A DNA stretch of 43,824 bases, taken from Companilactobacillus furfuricola (GTDB lineage Bacteria; Bacillota; Bacilli; Lactobacillales; Lactobacillaceae). Location of the stretch: assembly GCF_003946325.1 (NCBI RefSeq), contig NZ_RHNT01000017.1:1-43824 (forward strand), written 5' to 3'. Below the pieces are notes generated by a model. It was not told where the DNA came from and did no database searches. It saw nothing but the letters and a program-made list of their open reading frames with translations. A program made the translations under genes and the position numbers. Shown here in pieces: positions 1 to 6,801 of the stretch (the first letter of the stretch is position 1; the number at the start of each line of letters is the position of its first letter).

Positions 1-76
1 GTTAATGAACCGCCGTATACGGAACCGTACGTACGGTGGTGTGAGAGGTCGGTAGCCTAGCTACCTCCTACTCGAT
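1..76 (+). mobile_element. Group II intron, 3' end (domains V and VI)
   Basis: The first 76 bases fold as the last two domains of a bacterial group II intron. Domain V: 9-17 pairs with 32-40 (one G-U), then a two-base CG bulge at 30-31, then a short upper stem with a small loop at about 18-29. Domain VI: GAG 43-45 pairs with CTC 71-73, AGG 46-48 with CCT 67-69, and GGTAGC 51-56 with GCTACC 60-65. This leaves A70 bulged as the expected branch-point adenosine. The intron should end at AT 75-76, six bases later, matching the 3' AY rule. The catalytic domains I-IV and any reverse transcriptase/maturase gene would lie left of the window. The structure is read directly; the element class cannot be fixed from this piece. 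Confidence 0.85.
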
Positions 77-208
77 CTACTGAACCCATATAGCACCCCG
101 CCCCTCCACCTAGATAGTGTATATATTCCCCCTCTTTTTTTAGTTTTACCGACTTTTGTTTATTAAATTGGCACTTTTGGTGCTTCCTATTTCTTACTTG
201 TCTATCTC
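77..208 (-). repeat. Interspersed structured repeat, copy A (partial, cut by the intron)
   Basis: Read on the minus strand, this stretch matches the left part of the repeats at 15096-15438 and 41868-42140. It starts with the shared GAGATAGACA block at 208, continues through the AAATAGGA and AAT.GG boxes, and reaches the arm region resembling GGAGGGTCGGGG of copy B. It breaks at 77, in the conserved CAGTGG box, where the intron ends. The remainder of the copy should lie on the far side of the intron, outside the window. This copy is in the opposite orientation to the other two. Confidence 0.75.
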
Positions 209-246
209 AGTTTCTTTGTTTATTGAGAAGGTCAAGGGCATGGATA

Positions 247-276
247 AAATAGGGAAATTCTTTCCCTATTTTTTTT
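247..276 (+). terminator. Intrinsic terminator
   Basis: AAAATAGGGAAA, loop TTC, TTTCCCTATTTT, then more T. It is a perfect hairpin with a T tract. It would end transcripts entering from the left edge; the A-rich left arm means it could also act on the minus strand. Between 277 and 455 there is only AT-rich DNA with no further gene visible. Confidence 0.75.
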
Positions 277-455
277 GATTGCTTTGCGTTATATTTATAG
301 TTTTTACGATTTATAGTTTCTGTTATTTATTTTAATTTTTTTATTATTGTTATTCTGTCAATTGGGATAAATTCTTGGCCCTTATTTTGATTTCTTTTTT
401 CTGATTTTTTTCTATAAACTAGTTAGATTGAAATTTTTTTAAGGGGATTATAATT

Positions 456-1094
456 ATGGGGAAAATGTTTGATAGATTTTCGGTTTTGAAAAAATGGTGG
501 TTTTGGACTTTGCCTGTTGTTGGGGCTTTGTTGATCGGGATGAGTGTGCGAGATCATATTTCTGATGAAATCGATCCTGCTGTTAAGGAGGGTCGTGTTT
601 CTAAATCTCGTCCTAAAGCTGAAAAAGCTGTTGCTGAGAAGCATTCTAAGAAAAAAATTGTGGACGATGAGGATCGATCTGCTGATTCTGTTAAGTCTGA
701 CTACTCTGAAGAAGCTGAGGATTTGACGGAATCAACTGAGTCTGTTTCTTCTCCTGCTTCAGAAGCTGTTAGTTCAACGCCTTCTACTCCGGCTGTTCCT
801 AGTGATTTTTATAAGGCTTTGGAGGATGCTCGTTCTTATTCATCCTTGTTACATATGTCACTCCAAGGTATCTATGACCAATTGATCTCTGAATATGGTG
901 AGGATCACTCGGCTGCCGCTGCTCAATATGCTATTGATAATTTGCAAGCTGATTACAATTACAATGCATTACAGTCTGCTCGTTCTTATCAAGAAATGGG
1001 CATGACTCCCGAAGAGATCCGCGAGCAATTAATTTCTAGTTATGGTGAAGGATTTACTGAAGCTGAAGCTAATTATGCAGTATCTTATTTATAG
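456..1094 (+). CDS. Membrane-anchored Ltp-repeat protein
   Basis: A 212-residue protein. A basic N-terminus is followed by one membrane segment (residues about 14-31, aromatic WWFW start), a long charged Ser/Glu/Lys linker (about 35-115), and two Ltp domains (about 118-160 and 165-212). The domains carry the family pattern YSSLLHMSLQGIYDQL...SEYGE and YQEMGMTPEEIREQL..SYGE. This domain (Pfam Lipoprotein_Ltp) is known from the Streptococcus phage TP-J34 protein that blocks phage DNA entry, and from many chromosomal surface proteins. Here there is no lipobox Cys, so anchoring is by the membrane helix, with the domains outside. The start follows AAGGGGAT at 441-448. A paralogue lies directly downstream at 1331. 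Codons are strongly T-ending. Family assignment is firm; a role in phage exclusion is inference. Confidence 0.85.
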   Translation: MGKMFDRFSVLKKWWFWTLPVVGALLIGMSVRDHISDEIDPAVKEGRVSKSRPKAEKAVAEKHSKKKIVDDEDRSADSVKSDYSEEAEDLTESTESVSSPASEAVSSTPSTPAVPSDFYKALEDARSYSSLLHMSLQGIYDQLISEYGEDHSAAAAQYAIDNLQADYNYNALQSARSYQEMGMTPEEIREQLISSYGEGFTEAEANYAVSYL

Positions 1095-1100
1095 ATTTGA

Positions 1101-1152
1101 AAAAATCGCCCGACAATCGTTAGAGTCCTCTAAACATTGTTGGGCGATTTTT
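1101..1152 (+). terminator. Intrinsic terminator of the first Ltp gene
   Basis: AAAATCGCCC and ACAAT pair with ATTGT and GGGCGATTTT around an AT-rich loop, followed by T residues, immediately after the stop at 1094. Confidence 0.8.
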
Positions 1153-1330
1153 CGTTATGGAAAGTGCCTCCATTATCTCGATCTCTCTTTTTTACAAAAA
1201 ATTAATTTAAAATTCTTTCATTCTATTTAATAGATCTACTCAAAAATTGAAGCTAAATAAATTGAATCATTCTGTATCGTTAAATGATTGATTTCATTTC
1301 AATGAATAATAATTTTTGGGGGATAATTAA

Positions 1331-1834
1331 ATGAAAAATCAAGATAATAAGAAGAAAAGATTTTTTCAGAGATGGTGGTTTTGGGTTTTAGTTGCTGTTG
1401 TTATTTTTAGTGTTGGAGCTTCTTTTGGAGGTTCTAGTTCTGATGAGTCGAAAACTGCCGGACAATCTGAAAAAAGAGTCGATGGCACTAACGCTTTTAC
1501 TAAGGAGCATAAGCCAGAAAATGACGTTCCTAAGGAATATGAATCGGCGCTTAAGTCAGCTAAGACTTACTCATCTTTCATGCACATGTCAAAAATGGGC
1601 ATCCATGATCAATTGACTTCGGAATACGGTGGTAAATTTACTGAAGAAGCTGCTAATTACGCGCTGGAAAATTTGGATGCTGATTACAATAAGAATGCCT
1701 TGTCCAAAGCTAAGACATATCAGGATGATATGGCAATGTCACCCGAGGCGATTCATGATCAATTAACTTCTGAATATGGTGAAAAATTCACGCCTGAAGA
1801 AGCTGATTACGCCATTGCACACTTACCAAAATAA
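1331..1834 (+). CDS. Second membrane-anchored Ltp-repeat protein
   Basis: A 167-residue paralogue of the upstream protein with the same plan: basic N-terminus, RWWFW plus one membrane helix (about 14-31), a short Ser/Lys linker, and two Ltp domains (about 69-112 and 116-163). The domain signatures are HMSKMGIHDQLTSEYGGKFT and AMSPEAIHDQLTSEYGEKFT, very close to the phage TP-J34 Ltp consensus. There is no lipobox Cys. The start follows TGGGGGATA. The gene has its own terminator and a 236-base AT-rich spacer after the first gene, so the two are probably transcribed separately. The pair looks like an old tandem duplication with a diverged linker. An extracytoplasmic surface role is likely; interference with phage DNA injection is possible by family analogy only. 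Confidence 0.85.
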   Translation: MKNQDNKKKRFFQRWWFWVLVAVVIFSVGASFGGSSSDESKTAGQSEKRVDGTNAFTKEHKPENDVPKEYESALKSAKTYSSFMHMSKMGIHDQLTSEYGGKFTEEAANYALENLDADYNKNALSKAKTYQDDMAMSPEAIHDQLTSEYGEKFTPEEADYAIAHLPK

Positions 1835-1840
1835 CAAAAA

Positions 1841-1877
1841 ATCTTCAAAACTCAATTGAGCTTTGAAGATTTTTTTG
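1841..1877 (+). terminator. Intrinsic terminator of the second Ltp gene
   Basis: ATCTTCAAA pairs with TTTGAAGAT; the loop region CTCAATTGAG is itself self-complementary. Seven T residues follow. Confidence 0.85.
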
Positions 1878-1899
1878 TTTGTAATGCTTCTTTTCTTGT

Positions 1900-2421
1900 T
1901 TATTGGATCGGTGCTAAATTGATGGACCCATCGACGTGATCCATATCGAATTTGTATTTGTAATCGCGTTTTGTTTCGCTGTCACGGAAACAAATGCTGT
2001 AATCACTCTTCGACGACTTCAAAATATAGTAAAAATTAGGACGGATCCTCATTAATGTCACTGTTTCGCCTGGTTTAACGAATAATGAATTTTTTGCTTC
2101 TTCAGTATACCAGCCGGTCTTCATTGGATGACCTTCTTTATTTTTCATCGACTTGCTGATCCAATTATCATTAATATACGGTTGATGGATATTTCTCTTC
2201 AAATTTGCGATTTCATCACCAGAGTTGACGCAAATCACTTTGTATCCCTTACCTTTTTCAGAAATGCCATCACCTTCACCGTTGTTAACGACTTCAAAAC
2301 TTAGGTGCGGTTTCTTTTTACTATTTTCCTTCGATAACTTCCAAGACATATATGCCATGACAAACGCTGCAATAGCAACGATTGCCTGAGTCAAATCTGC
2401 GATACTTCCCCATACACTCAT
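1900..2421 (-). CDS. Hypothetical single-pass membrane protein
   Basis: A 173-residue protein with one N-terminal membrane helix (about residues 7-25, AIVAIAAFVMAYMSW) and a soluble domain rich in Lys, Asn and aromatics. No domain is recognised. The start is taken at 2421: AGAGGTG lies six bases before this ATG, whereas the upstream in-frame GTG at 2430 overlaps that ribosome site. The gene is convergent with the Ltp pair and preceded by a 28-base perfect palindrome (2433-2460). Membrane anchoring is visible; function is unknown. Confidence 0.65.
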   Translation of the reverse strand: MSVWGSIADLTQAIVAIAAFVMAYMSWKLSKENSKKKPHLSFEVVNNGEGDGISEKGKGYKVICVNSGDEIANLKRNIHQPYINDNWISKSMKNKEGHPMKTGWYTEEAKNSLFVKPGETVTLMRIRPNFYYILKSSKSDYSICFRDSETKRDYKYKFDMDHVDGSINLAPIQ

Positions 2422-2432
2422 TACATTCACCT

Positions 2433-2460
2433 CTAAAATATAAATATATTTATATTTTAG
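2433..2460. promoter_or_regulatory. 28-bp perfect AT palindrome before the 1900-2421 gene
   Basis: CTAAAATATAAATA is followed at once by its exact reverse complement. It sits directly upstream of the ribosome site of the minus-strand gene starting at 2421, in the zone where its promoter should be. It could be an operator for a dimeric regulator or an AT cruciform. Only A/T bases fill the centre, so chance is less remote than the length suggests. Confidence 0.45.
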
Positions 2461-2575
2461 TATACCTTTGTTTTTCCCGTGTCTTTATATTTCAATGAAC
2501 TTGCTGGTTTTAGACTGGTAAATTACAAGATCTGGTGGATTTGTTAGCCTTAGGCCTTCTGATATGTTGATTTGA

Positions 2576-2653
2576 GTAGCTTCGCCAAATGGTTACCCGA
2601 CACCTGGAGGTGTCCGATAAGTTGCTCTAAGTGGCTTCGCCACAAAGAGCAAC
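2576..2653. repeat. Cluster of stem-loops
   Basis: Hairpins follow one another between two minus-strand genes. A degenerate GTAGC-TTC-GCC stem lies near 2576-2588. ACACCT-GG-AGGTGT is at 2600-2613. A long hairpin at 2621-2653 has arms GTTGCTCT and GTGGC pairing with GCCAC and AGAGCAAC, with a symmetric AA/AA internal loop and a TTC tip. No T tract follows the long hairpin on either strand. The rest of 2461-2575 shows nothing recognisable. Confidence 0.6.
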
Positions 2654-2654
2654 T

Positions 2655-2681
2655 AAAAAAAAGCACGCCTAATTGGCGTGC
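2655..2681 (-). terminator. Intrinsic terminator of the secreted Gln-rich protein gene
   Basis: Read on the minus strand: GCACGCC, loop AATTA, GGCGTGC, then eight T residues. It is a GC-rich perfect stem 38 bases past the stop codon at 2719. Confidence 0.85.
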
Positions 2682-2718
2682 CGTAATACTGATCACATGT
2701 CCGGTAGCAAGACTTGTG

Positions 2719-3114
2719 CTATTGGTTCATATAATTAGTACTGTTCATTCTGAGACAGTTACTTAAAAAATCATTTTGTTGCAGTTGATAATTACCCTGA
2801 CGGATCAAATAGCATGGTCCTTGGAATGGTTGAGTTTGATCGTTTGTTGCTTGGTTCATTCTTTGTTGCTTTGCTTGATATTGATATCCTTGGCCCATTC
2901 TTTGTTGATTGGCTTGATATCTGTATCCTTGACCCATTCCTCTTCTTTGTTGGTTGCCGTTGTTCATTTTTGGTCCAGTGCCATCACAGCGGCTTGAACG
3001 ATTGGCCATTCCTGATCCATCGCATGGCTGCGCTGATGCAGTTGCTGGAGATAGTTGAATTGCCCCTACTGCTAAAAGCGAGCTGCAAAATATGCTGTAA
3101 AAGAGTTTTTTCAT
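2719..3114 (-). CDS. Small secreted Gln/Arg-rich repeat protein
   Basis: A 131-residue protein with a classical signal peptide (residues 1-28, cleavage likely after ATASA). The mature part is rich in Gln, Asn, Arg, Met and Gly. It contains near-identical units of about 13 residues, MGQGYRYQANQQR and MGQGYQYQAKQQR, then a degenerate third. There are four Cys residues in the mature part, two before and two after the repeats, so disulfide bonds are possible. The ribosome site AGGAGGG is well placed. No family is recognised and there is no LPXTG or membrane anchor, so it is probably released or held by charge. The low-complexity repeat suggests wall or polyanion binding; this is speculation. Confidence 0.75.
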   Translation of the reverse strand: MKKLFYSIFCSSLLAVGAIQLSPATASAQPCDGSGMANRSSRCDGTGPKMNNGNQQRRGMGQGYRYQANQQRMGQGYQYQAKQQRMNQATNDQTQPFQGPCYLIRQGNYQLQQNDFLSNCLRMNSTNYMNQ

Positions 3115-3251
3115 GACAAGCCCTCCTATGCAACTTTGTTAGCTACCAACTTAATTATATCTATTATCAAATGATAAATCATCTTATTTTTTAGAGTTTA
3201 CTTAAATATTGATATTAGTCAATCACAATTAATGTTACCCAAGCTAAAATT

Positions 3252-3260
3252 TGTTATACT
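3252..3260 (+). promoter_or_regulatory. Extended -10 promoter of the Bax-inhibitor-like gene
   Basis: TG-T-TATACT forms an extended -10 element 27 bases before the ATG at 3288. No convincing -35 hexamer is seen 17 bases upstream, as is usual for extended -10 promoters. Confidence 0.5.
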
Positions 3261-3287
3261 ATTCAGTACAAAAAAGAGGAGGATTTT

Positions 3288-3986
3288 ATGCAAACTATAG
3301 ATCAAACTAAAGCCACTGGCGTGGCGCGTTTCACTTCTCTAGTGTACTTGTACACTGGACTAGGAGTTGCATTTTGGATGCTTGCTGCCAATGCTATGGC
3401 TCGAAGTGCAGCATTCTCAAACATGGTTATGTCAGGAATGAGCAAGCACCCATTCATTTTCTCCATCGCTATTTTGGCAGTATCGATGGGCTTCATAACT
3501 ATGGCAAGTCGTGCTGCAACTAAATCATACTTATTAACCTTTATCAGTTACGTATTTTTCTTAGCTGCCTTAGCAATTTTCGGTTTACCGATTTTCTACT
3601 TGTATTCAGCTAAGTCGATCATCCAAACTTTGACGGTGACATCAGTTATCTTCATCGTCGCTTCAGTCACTGGATTCGTAACGAAGAAGGACTTAACTTC
3701 TTGGGGTAGAACTTTGATGATCGGACTAGTTTCCGTTATCGCCGTATCATTGATCAATATCTTGTTATTCAAGAGTTCAATGGTCGCTTTATTAGTAAAC
3801 ATCGCCGTGGTCATCGTTTTCTTGTTCTACATTGCCTTTGATGCTCAAAACATCAAACGTATTTATGCTCAAGCACAAGCTTCAGAAAATCTAGGTGCCA
3901 TTGCCCTAGTTGCTTCGATCAGTTTAGTATTAGACTTCATCAACATTTTCATCAGTCTCTTATCTATTTTTGGCGACAGCAACTAA
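3288..3986 (+). CDS. Bax inhibitor-1/YccA family membrane protein
   Basis: A 232-residue protein with about seven membrane helices from residue 20 to the C-terminus. The family signatures are the late segment FDAQNIKRIY and the final helix LVLDFINIFISLL. Bacterial members (TMBIM family, such as Bacillus YetJ) are pH-sensitive calcium-leak channels; whether this protein conducts Ca2+ is not shown here. The ribosome site AGAGGAGG precedes the ATG. The gene stands alone, with an extended -10 promoter upstream and a bidirectional terminator shared with the convergent thioredoxin gene. The length is normal for the family. Confidence 0.88.
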   Translation: MQTIDQTKATGVARFTSLVYLYTGLGVAFWMLAANAMARSAAFSNMVMSGMSKHPFIFSIAILAVSMGFITMASRAATKSYLLTFISYVFFLAALAIFGLPIFYLYSAKSIIQTLTVTSVIFIVASVTGFVTKKDLTSWGRTLMIGLVSVIAVSLINILLFKSSMVALLVNIAVVIVFLFYIAFDAQNIKRIYAQAQASENLGAIALVASISLVLDFINIFISLLSIFGDSN

Positions 3987-3997
3987 GATACTTTTTA

Positions 3998-4039
3998 AAA
4001 AGCCGTGATGCAAACAATTTCGTTTGTACCACGGCTTTT
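3998..4039. terminator. Bidirectional intrinsic terminator
   Basis: AAAAGCCGTG pairs with CACGGCTTTT, with an inner CAAAC/GTTTG stem. It lies between two convergent genes and has A and T flanks suitable for both strands. Confidence 0.85.
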
Positions 4040-4042
4040 CTT

Positions 4043-4351
4043 TTACAAATAATATTTCAAAATATTGTCTAACTGATCAGCATCTAAAAATCCAGCGACA
4101 GCATAAACGGCCGTGCCATCCTTTTCTACCACTAAAGATGGGGCAGAATATACATCGTATTGCGAAATGATGTCTGTATTTCTGTCAGCATTCATTTGGT
4201 AAAACTTAGCGGCCGCAAATTTCTCAGCAGCTTTTTCCAAAATCGGTTGTTGCGTATAACATTGAGCACACCAATCGTTATTAAAACTGATCACACTAAC
4301 GCCTGTTTGATTACGAACTGCGTAATTTTCGCTCGTCAATTGTTCTAACAT
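4043..4351 (-). CDS. Thioredoxin-family protein
   Basis: A 102-residue single-domain thioredoxin fold. The active site is WCAQC (Cys28 and Cys31) and the cis-Pro loop is YSAPSL (about residues 68-73). It has no signal peptide, so it is cytosolic and probably a dithiol reductant or redox partner. The CAQC dipeptide differs from the CGPC of the main thioredoxin, so this is likely an accessory thioredoxin-like protein rather than TrxA. A GGTGAT ribosome site precedes the ATG. It is convergent with the Bax-inhibitor gene. Confidence 0.85.
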   Translation of the reverse strand: MLEQLTSENYAVRNQTGVSVISFNNDWCAQCYTQQPILEKAAEKFAAAKFYQMNADRNTDIISQYDVYSAPSLVVEKDGTAVYAVAGFLDADQLDNILKYYL

Positions 4352-4425
4352 AATATCACCCTAATTCATCGAATGACCATATTGTAACAATCGAACATCG
4401 ATTTGATAAAAAATTTGATTGCCGC

Positions 4426-5205
4426 CTACGAATCCAAAACATCAGAGATCCAGTGTCCAAATTCGTCAGCTTGATGGATCTGCTGATTGAGCACCACTTC
4501 GATCGGGATCAATTTCGGATATTCCATCAATATCTTGACTTTAAACCCTGAACCCTCTGGCTTAAATTGGTAGCGGATCGCCCCAACGATCGTCCGGTTA
4601 GACAAACGCATCGTCCCGGCAATTTGAATCGGATAATCTTGACTAGCTTCCGATTGAACTCCTTGCATGTCATTATAGTGAATAAAATAATGTTGTGGGA
4701 CGACCGTACCACCACTGATCTCAACGACCTCTTGGACATTTTCCCCAGCTTGACGAAAAATGAAGTGATCTGGTGAAGCATCTAAATTTAAACGCATATT
4801 GATGTCAGTATTGACCTGCATAATGTGCCAGATCTTGTCAGCAATTTCTTGAGCTGATAAATCACTTTCGGGGACATAAATCTCAGTCGTACTAAAGCGT
4901 CTCTTTCCAACCGACATCTTTTCGGCCACCATCAAGCCCATATTGCCTAGGTCATACTTCGACTTCAAAGCCTCACGTAGTTTATCTGGTTCGATCGTCA
5001 TTTTGACCCGAGTGATCTCATCATCGAGTGCCTTCAAATTCTTCGTCTTGATCCACTGGGCAACTTCATCTTGAAAATGAATCCCATAAACATTCGTCAA
5101 AACCTTGTGAGCCCGGACCAAACGTTTAAATTCCCACTGCAAAATTTTCTCAAAAGAGATCTCTTTATTATCAATTGTAAAAATCATTCGATCAGTCTTA
5201 AGCAT
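4426..5205 (-). CDS. Hypothetical cytosolic protein
   Basis: A 259-residue soluble protein with no signal peptide, no membrane segment and no motif I recognise. The N-terminal half is helical and charged (EFKRLVRAHKVL and a segment around LREALKSKYDLG). The C-terminal half is predicted beta-rich. The start is set at 5205: GGGGGA lies eight bases before that ATG, inside the longer frame that begins at 5220. It is probably a single-gene unit. Confidence 0.7.
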   Translation of the reverse strand: MLKTDRMIFTIDNKEISFEKILQWEFKRLVRAHKVLTNVYGIHFQDEVAQWIKTKNLKALDDEITRVKMTIEPDKLREALKSKYDLGNMGLMVAEKMSVGKRRFSTTEIYVPESDLSAQEIADKIWHIMQVNTDINMRLNLDASPDHFIFRQAGENVQEVVEISGGTVVPQHYFIHYNDMQGVQSEASQDYPIQIAGTMRLSNRTIVGAIRYQFKPEGSGFKVKILMEYPKLIPIEVVLNQQIHQADEFGHWISDVLDS

Positions 5206-5296
5206 GAACCCATCCCCCATGAAATCACAATCATTACAATTATTATTTAAGCACTAACTAGTCATGACGTAGCATCATTTACTCAAATTTTACCAA

Positions 5297-5334
5297 AAAA
5301 ACTGCCCTACAGTGAAAATATTGGCAGTTTTTTC
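5297..5334 (-). terminator. Terminator of the PTS operon
   Basis: AAAAAACTGCC pairs with GGCAGTTTTTT. It lies just past the stop of the last operon gene (5345) on the minus strand and has a T tract in that direction. Confidence 0.85.
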
Positions 5335-5344
5335 ATAACATTGT

Positions 5345-6799
5345 TTATATTTGACTTCCGTTAGCACGGATCAGCTGTTGATACCAATAGAAACTATCTT
5401 TCTTATACCGCTTGCGACTCCCTTTGCCATAGTCATCGATATCTACGTAGATCAGACCGTATCGTTTGGACATTTGTTGAGACGAACAACTTACGATGTC
5501 GATTGGTCCCCACATGCAATATCCAAAAATATTGGCACCGTCATAAATAGCTCGGCCAACTTGTTCAATATGATTTGCTAAATAATCGGAACGATACTCA
5601 TCGTGGATCTTTCCATTTTCCAATTTGTCATAGTTGCCGAAACCATTTTCAGCGATCAATATTGGCTTTTGATATCGATCCCAATACTGAGACAAAGTAT
5701 TGTATAACCCTTGCGGATCGATATTCCATCCCCACGGATTAGTTTCTAAATAAGGGTTCTTTGACACAGAATTGGGATTGAATTCATTCTTGGTAGAATC
5801 GACCATTTGGGAAAAATAATAAGATATCCCCATAAAATCTAACGTATTATCCTTCAATAATTGTTTATCTTCTGAAGTTATCTCAATATTCAATTCATGC
5901 TCTGAAAAATAATTGAGCACAAATTGTGGATACTCACCGCGAAATGCTACATCAGTAAAAAAGTATTGCATTCGATTGTGCCACATTGCTAATACTACAT
6001 CTTCCGTTTTGCAAGTTTGGGGAAAGGCAGTTCCATCAGCCACCATCGTACCCATTTGTAATTCTTTGAGTGGTAATGATTTAGCATATTCTTGTATTTT
6101 GGCACAAGCTACTAGTTGATGATGCACCGCTTGATACATCGCTGCTTCAGTATTCTCATATTGATCGCTAGCGATCCCTAAAGATAAGTACGGTTCCACT
6201 TGGATCATGTTGATCTGATTGATCAAAAGCCAATATTTAACTTTACTACCGAATCTATTCAATAAGACCTTGCCATATTTAACAAACATAGGGATCAATT
6301 CTTTATTAGTCCAGCCCCCATATTTCAAAGTCAGATTAATTGGCATTTCATAATGAAGCATCGTAATAATTGGCTCGATCCCTAGTGAGATCATCTTATC
6401 GATCATTTTTTCATAATGTCTGAGAGCTTGTTCATTAGGTGTTTGATCATCTCCATTAGGAAATACTCTGGACCAATCAATTGAAGTGCGAAATGCTTTC
6501 AATCCAGCTTCCGCCAACAATTCCAAGTCTGCTTCAAACGTATGGTAAAAATCGATCCCATGTCGTTTTGGATAATAATCGATATCATCAACTAAATTCT
6601 TTTGGATCTCTTCTAGAGACATCCCTTCTTGTTCCAGTCTTTGGATTTCTTCATTAGTAATGTTTTTTCGAAAAGGTTGGACATCTGAGAGATTAGGTCG
6701 CTTTCCGTCGATCTCGAATGCTCCGTCTGCTTGGCTATCTGCTTGAGCACCAGACCACAAGAAATCCTTTGGAAAATATGGATACTTATTATTTCTCAT
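5345..6799 (-). CDS. GH1 6-phospho-beta-glycosidase-like protein with altered acid/base residue
   Basis: A 484-residue glycoside hydrolase family 1 protein, full length. Seen: HYEMP near residue 149, the nucleophile motif ENG (Glu384), and near the C-terminus MSKRYGLIYVD, the phosphate-loop signature of enzymes acting on 6-phospho-sugars. The usual acid/base motif NE(P/I) reads NQI here (Asn194-Gln195), confirmed in the DNA (CAG codon, complement of 6215-6217). Gln at this place is known from plant myrosinases, which act on substrates with a good leaving group. It is the last gene of the EIIB-EIIA-EIIC operon; its ribosome site lies in the final codons of the EIIC gene. The expected role is to cleave the imported phosphorylated beta-glycoside, but substrate and catalytic mode are uncertain. 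Confidence 0.88.
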   Translation of the reverse strand: MRNNKYPYFPKDFLWSGAQADSQADGAFEIDGKRPNLSDVQPFRKNITNEEIQRLEQEGMSLEEIQKNLVDDIDYYPKRHGIDFYHTFEADLELLAEAGLKAFRTSIDWSRVFPNGDDQTPNEQALRHYEKMIDKMISLGIEPIITMLHYEMPINLTLKYGGWTNKELIPMFVKYGKVLLNRFGSKVKYWLLINQINMIQVEPYLSLGIASDQYENTEAAMYQAVHHQLVACAKIQEYAKSLPLKELQMGTMVADGTAFPQTCKTEDVVLAMWHNRMQYFFTDVAFRGEYPQFVLNYFSEHELNIEITSEDKQLLKDNTLDFMGISYYFSQMVDSTKNEFNPNSVSKNPYLETNPWGWNIDPQGLYNTLSQYWDRYQKPILIAENGFGNYDKLENGKIHDEYRSDYLANHIEQVGRAIYDGANIFGYCMWGPIDIVSCSSQQMSKRYGLIYVDIDDYGKGSRKRYKKDSFYWYQQLIRANGSQI

Positions 6800-6801
6800 A
6801 A

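Noticed and set aside
2814-3116. 100-codon hydrophobic plus-strand frame
   Set aside because: It is antisense to the secreted repeat protein, which has a good signal peptide and ribosome site; the hydrophobicity mirrors Gln/Asn-rich codons.
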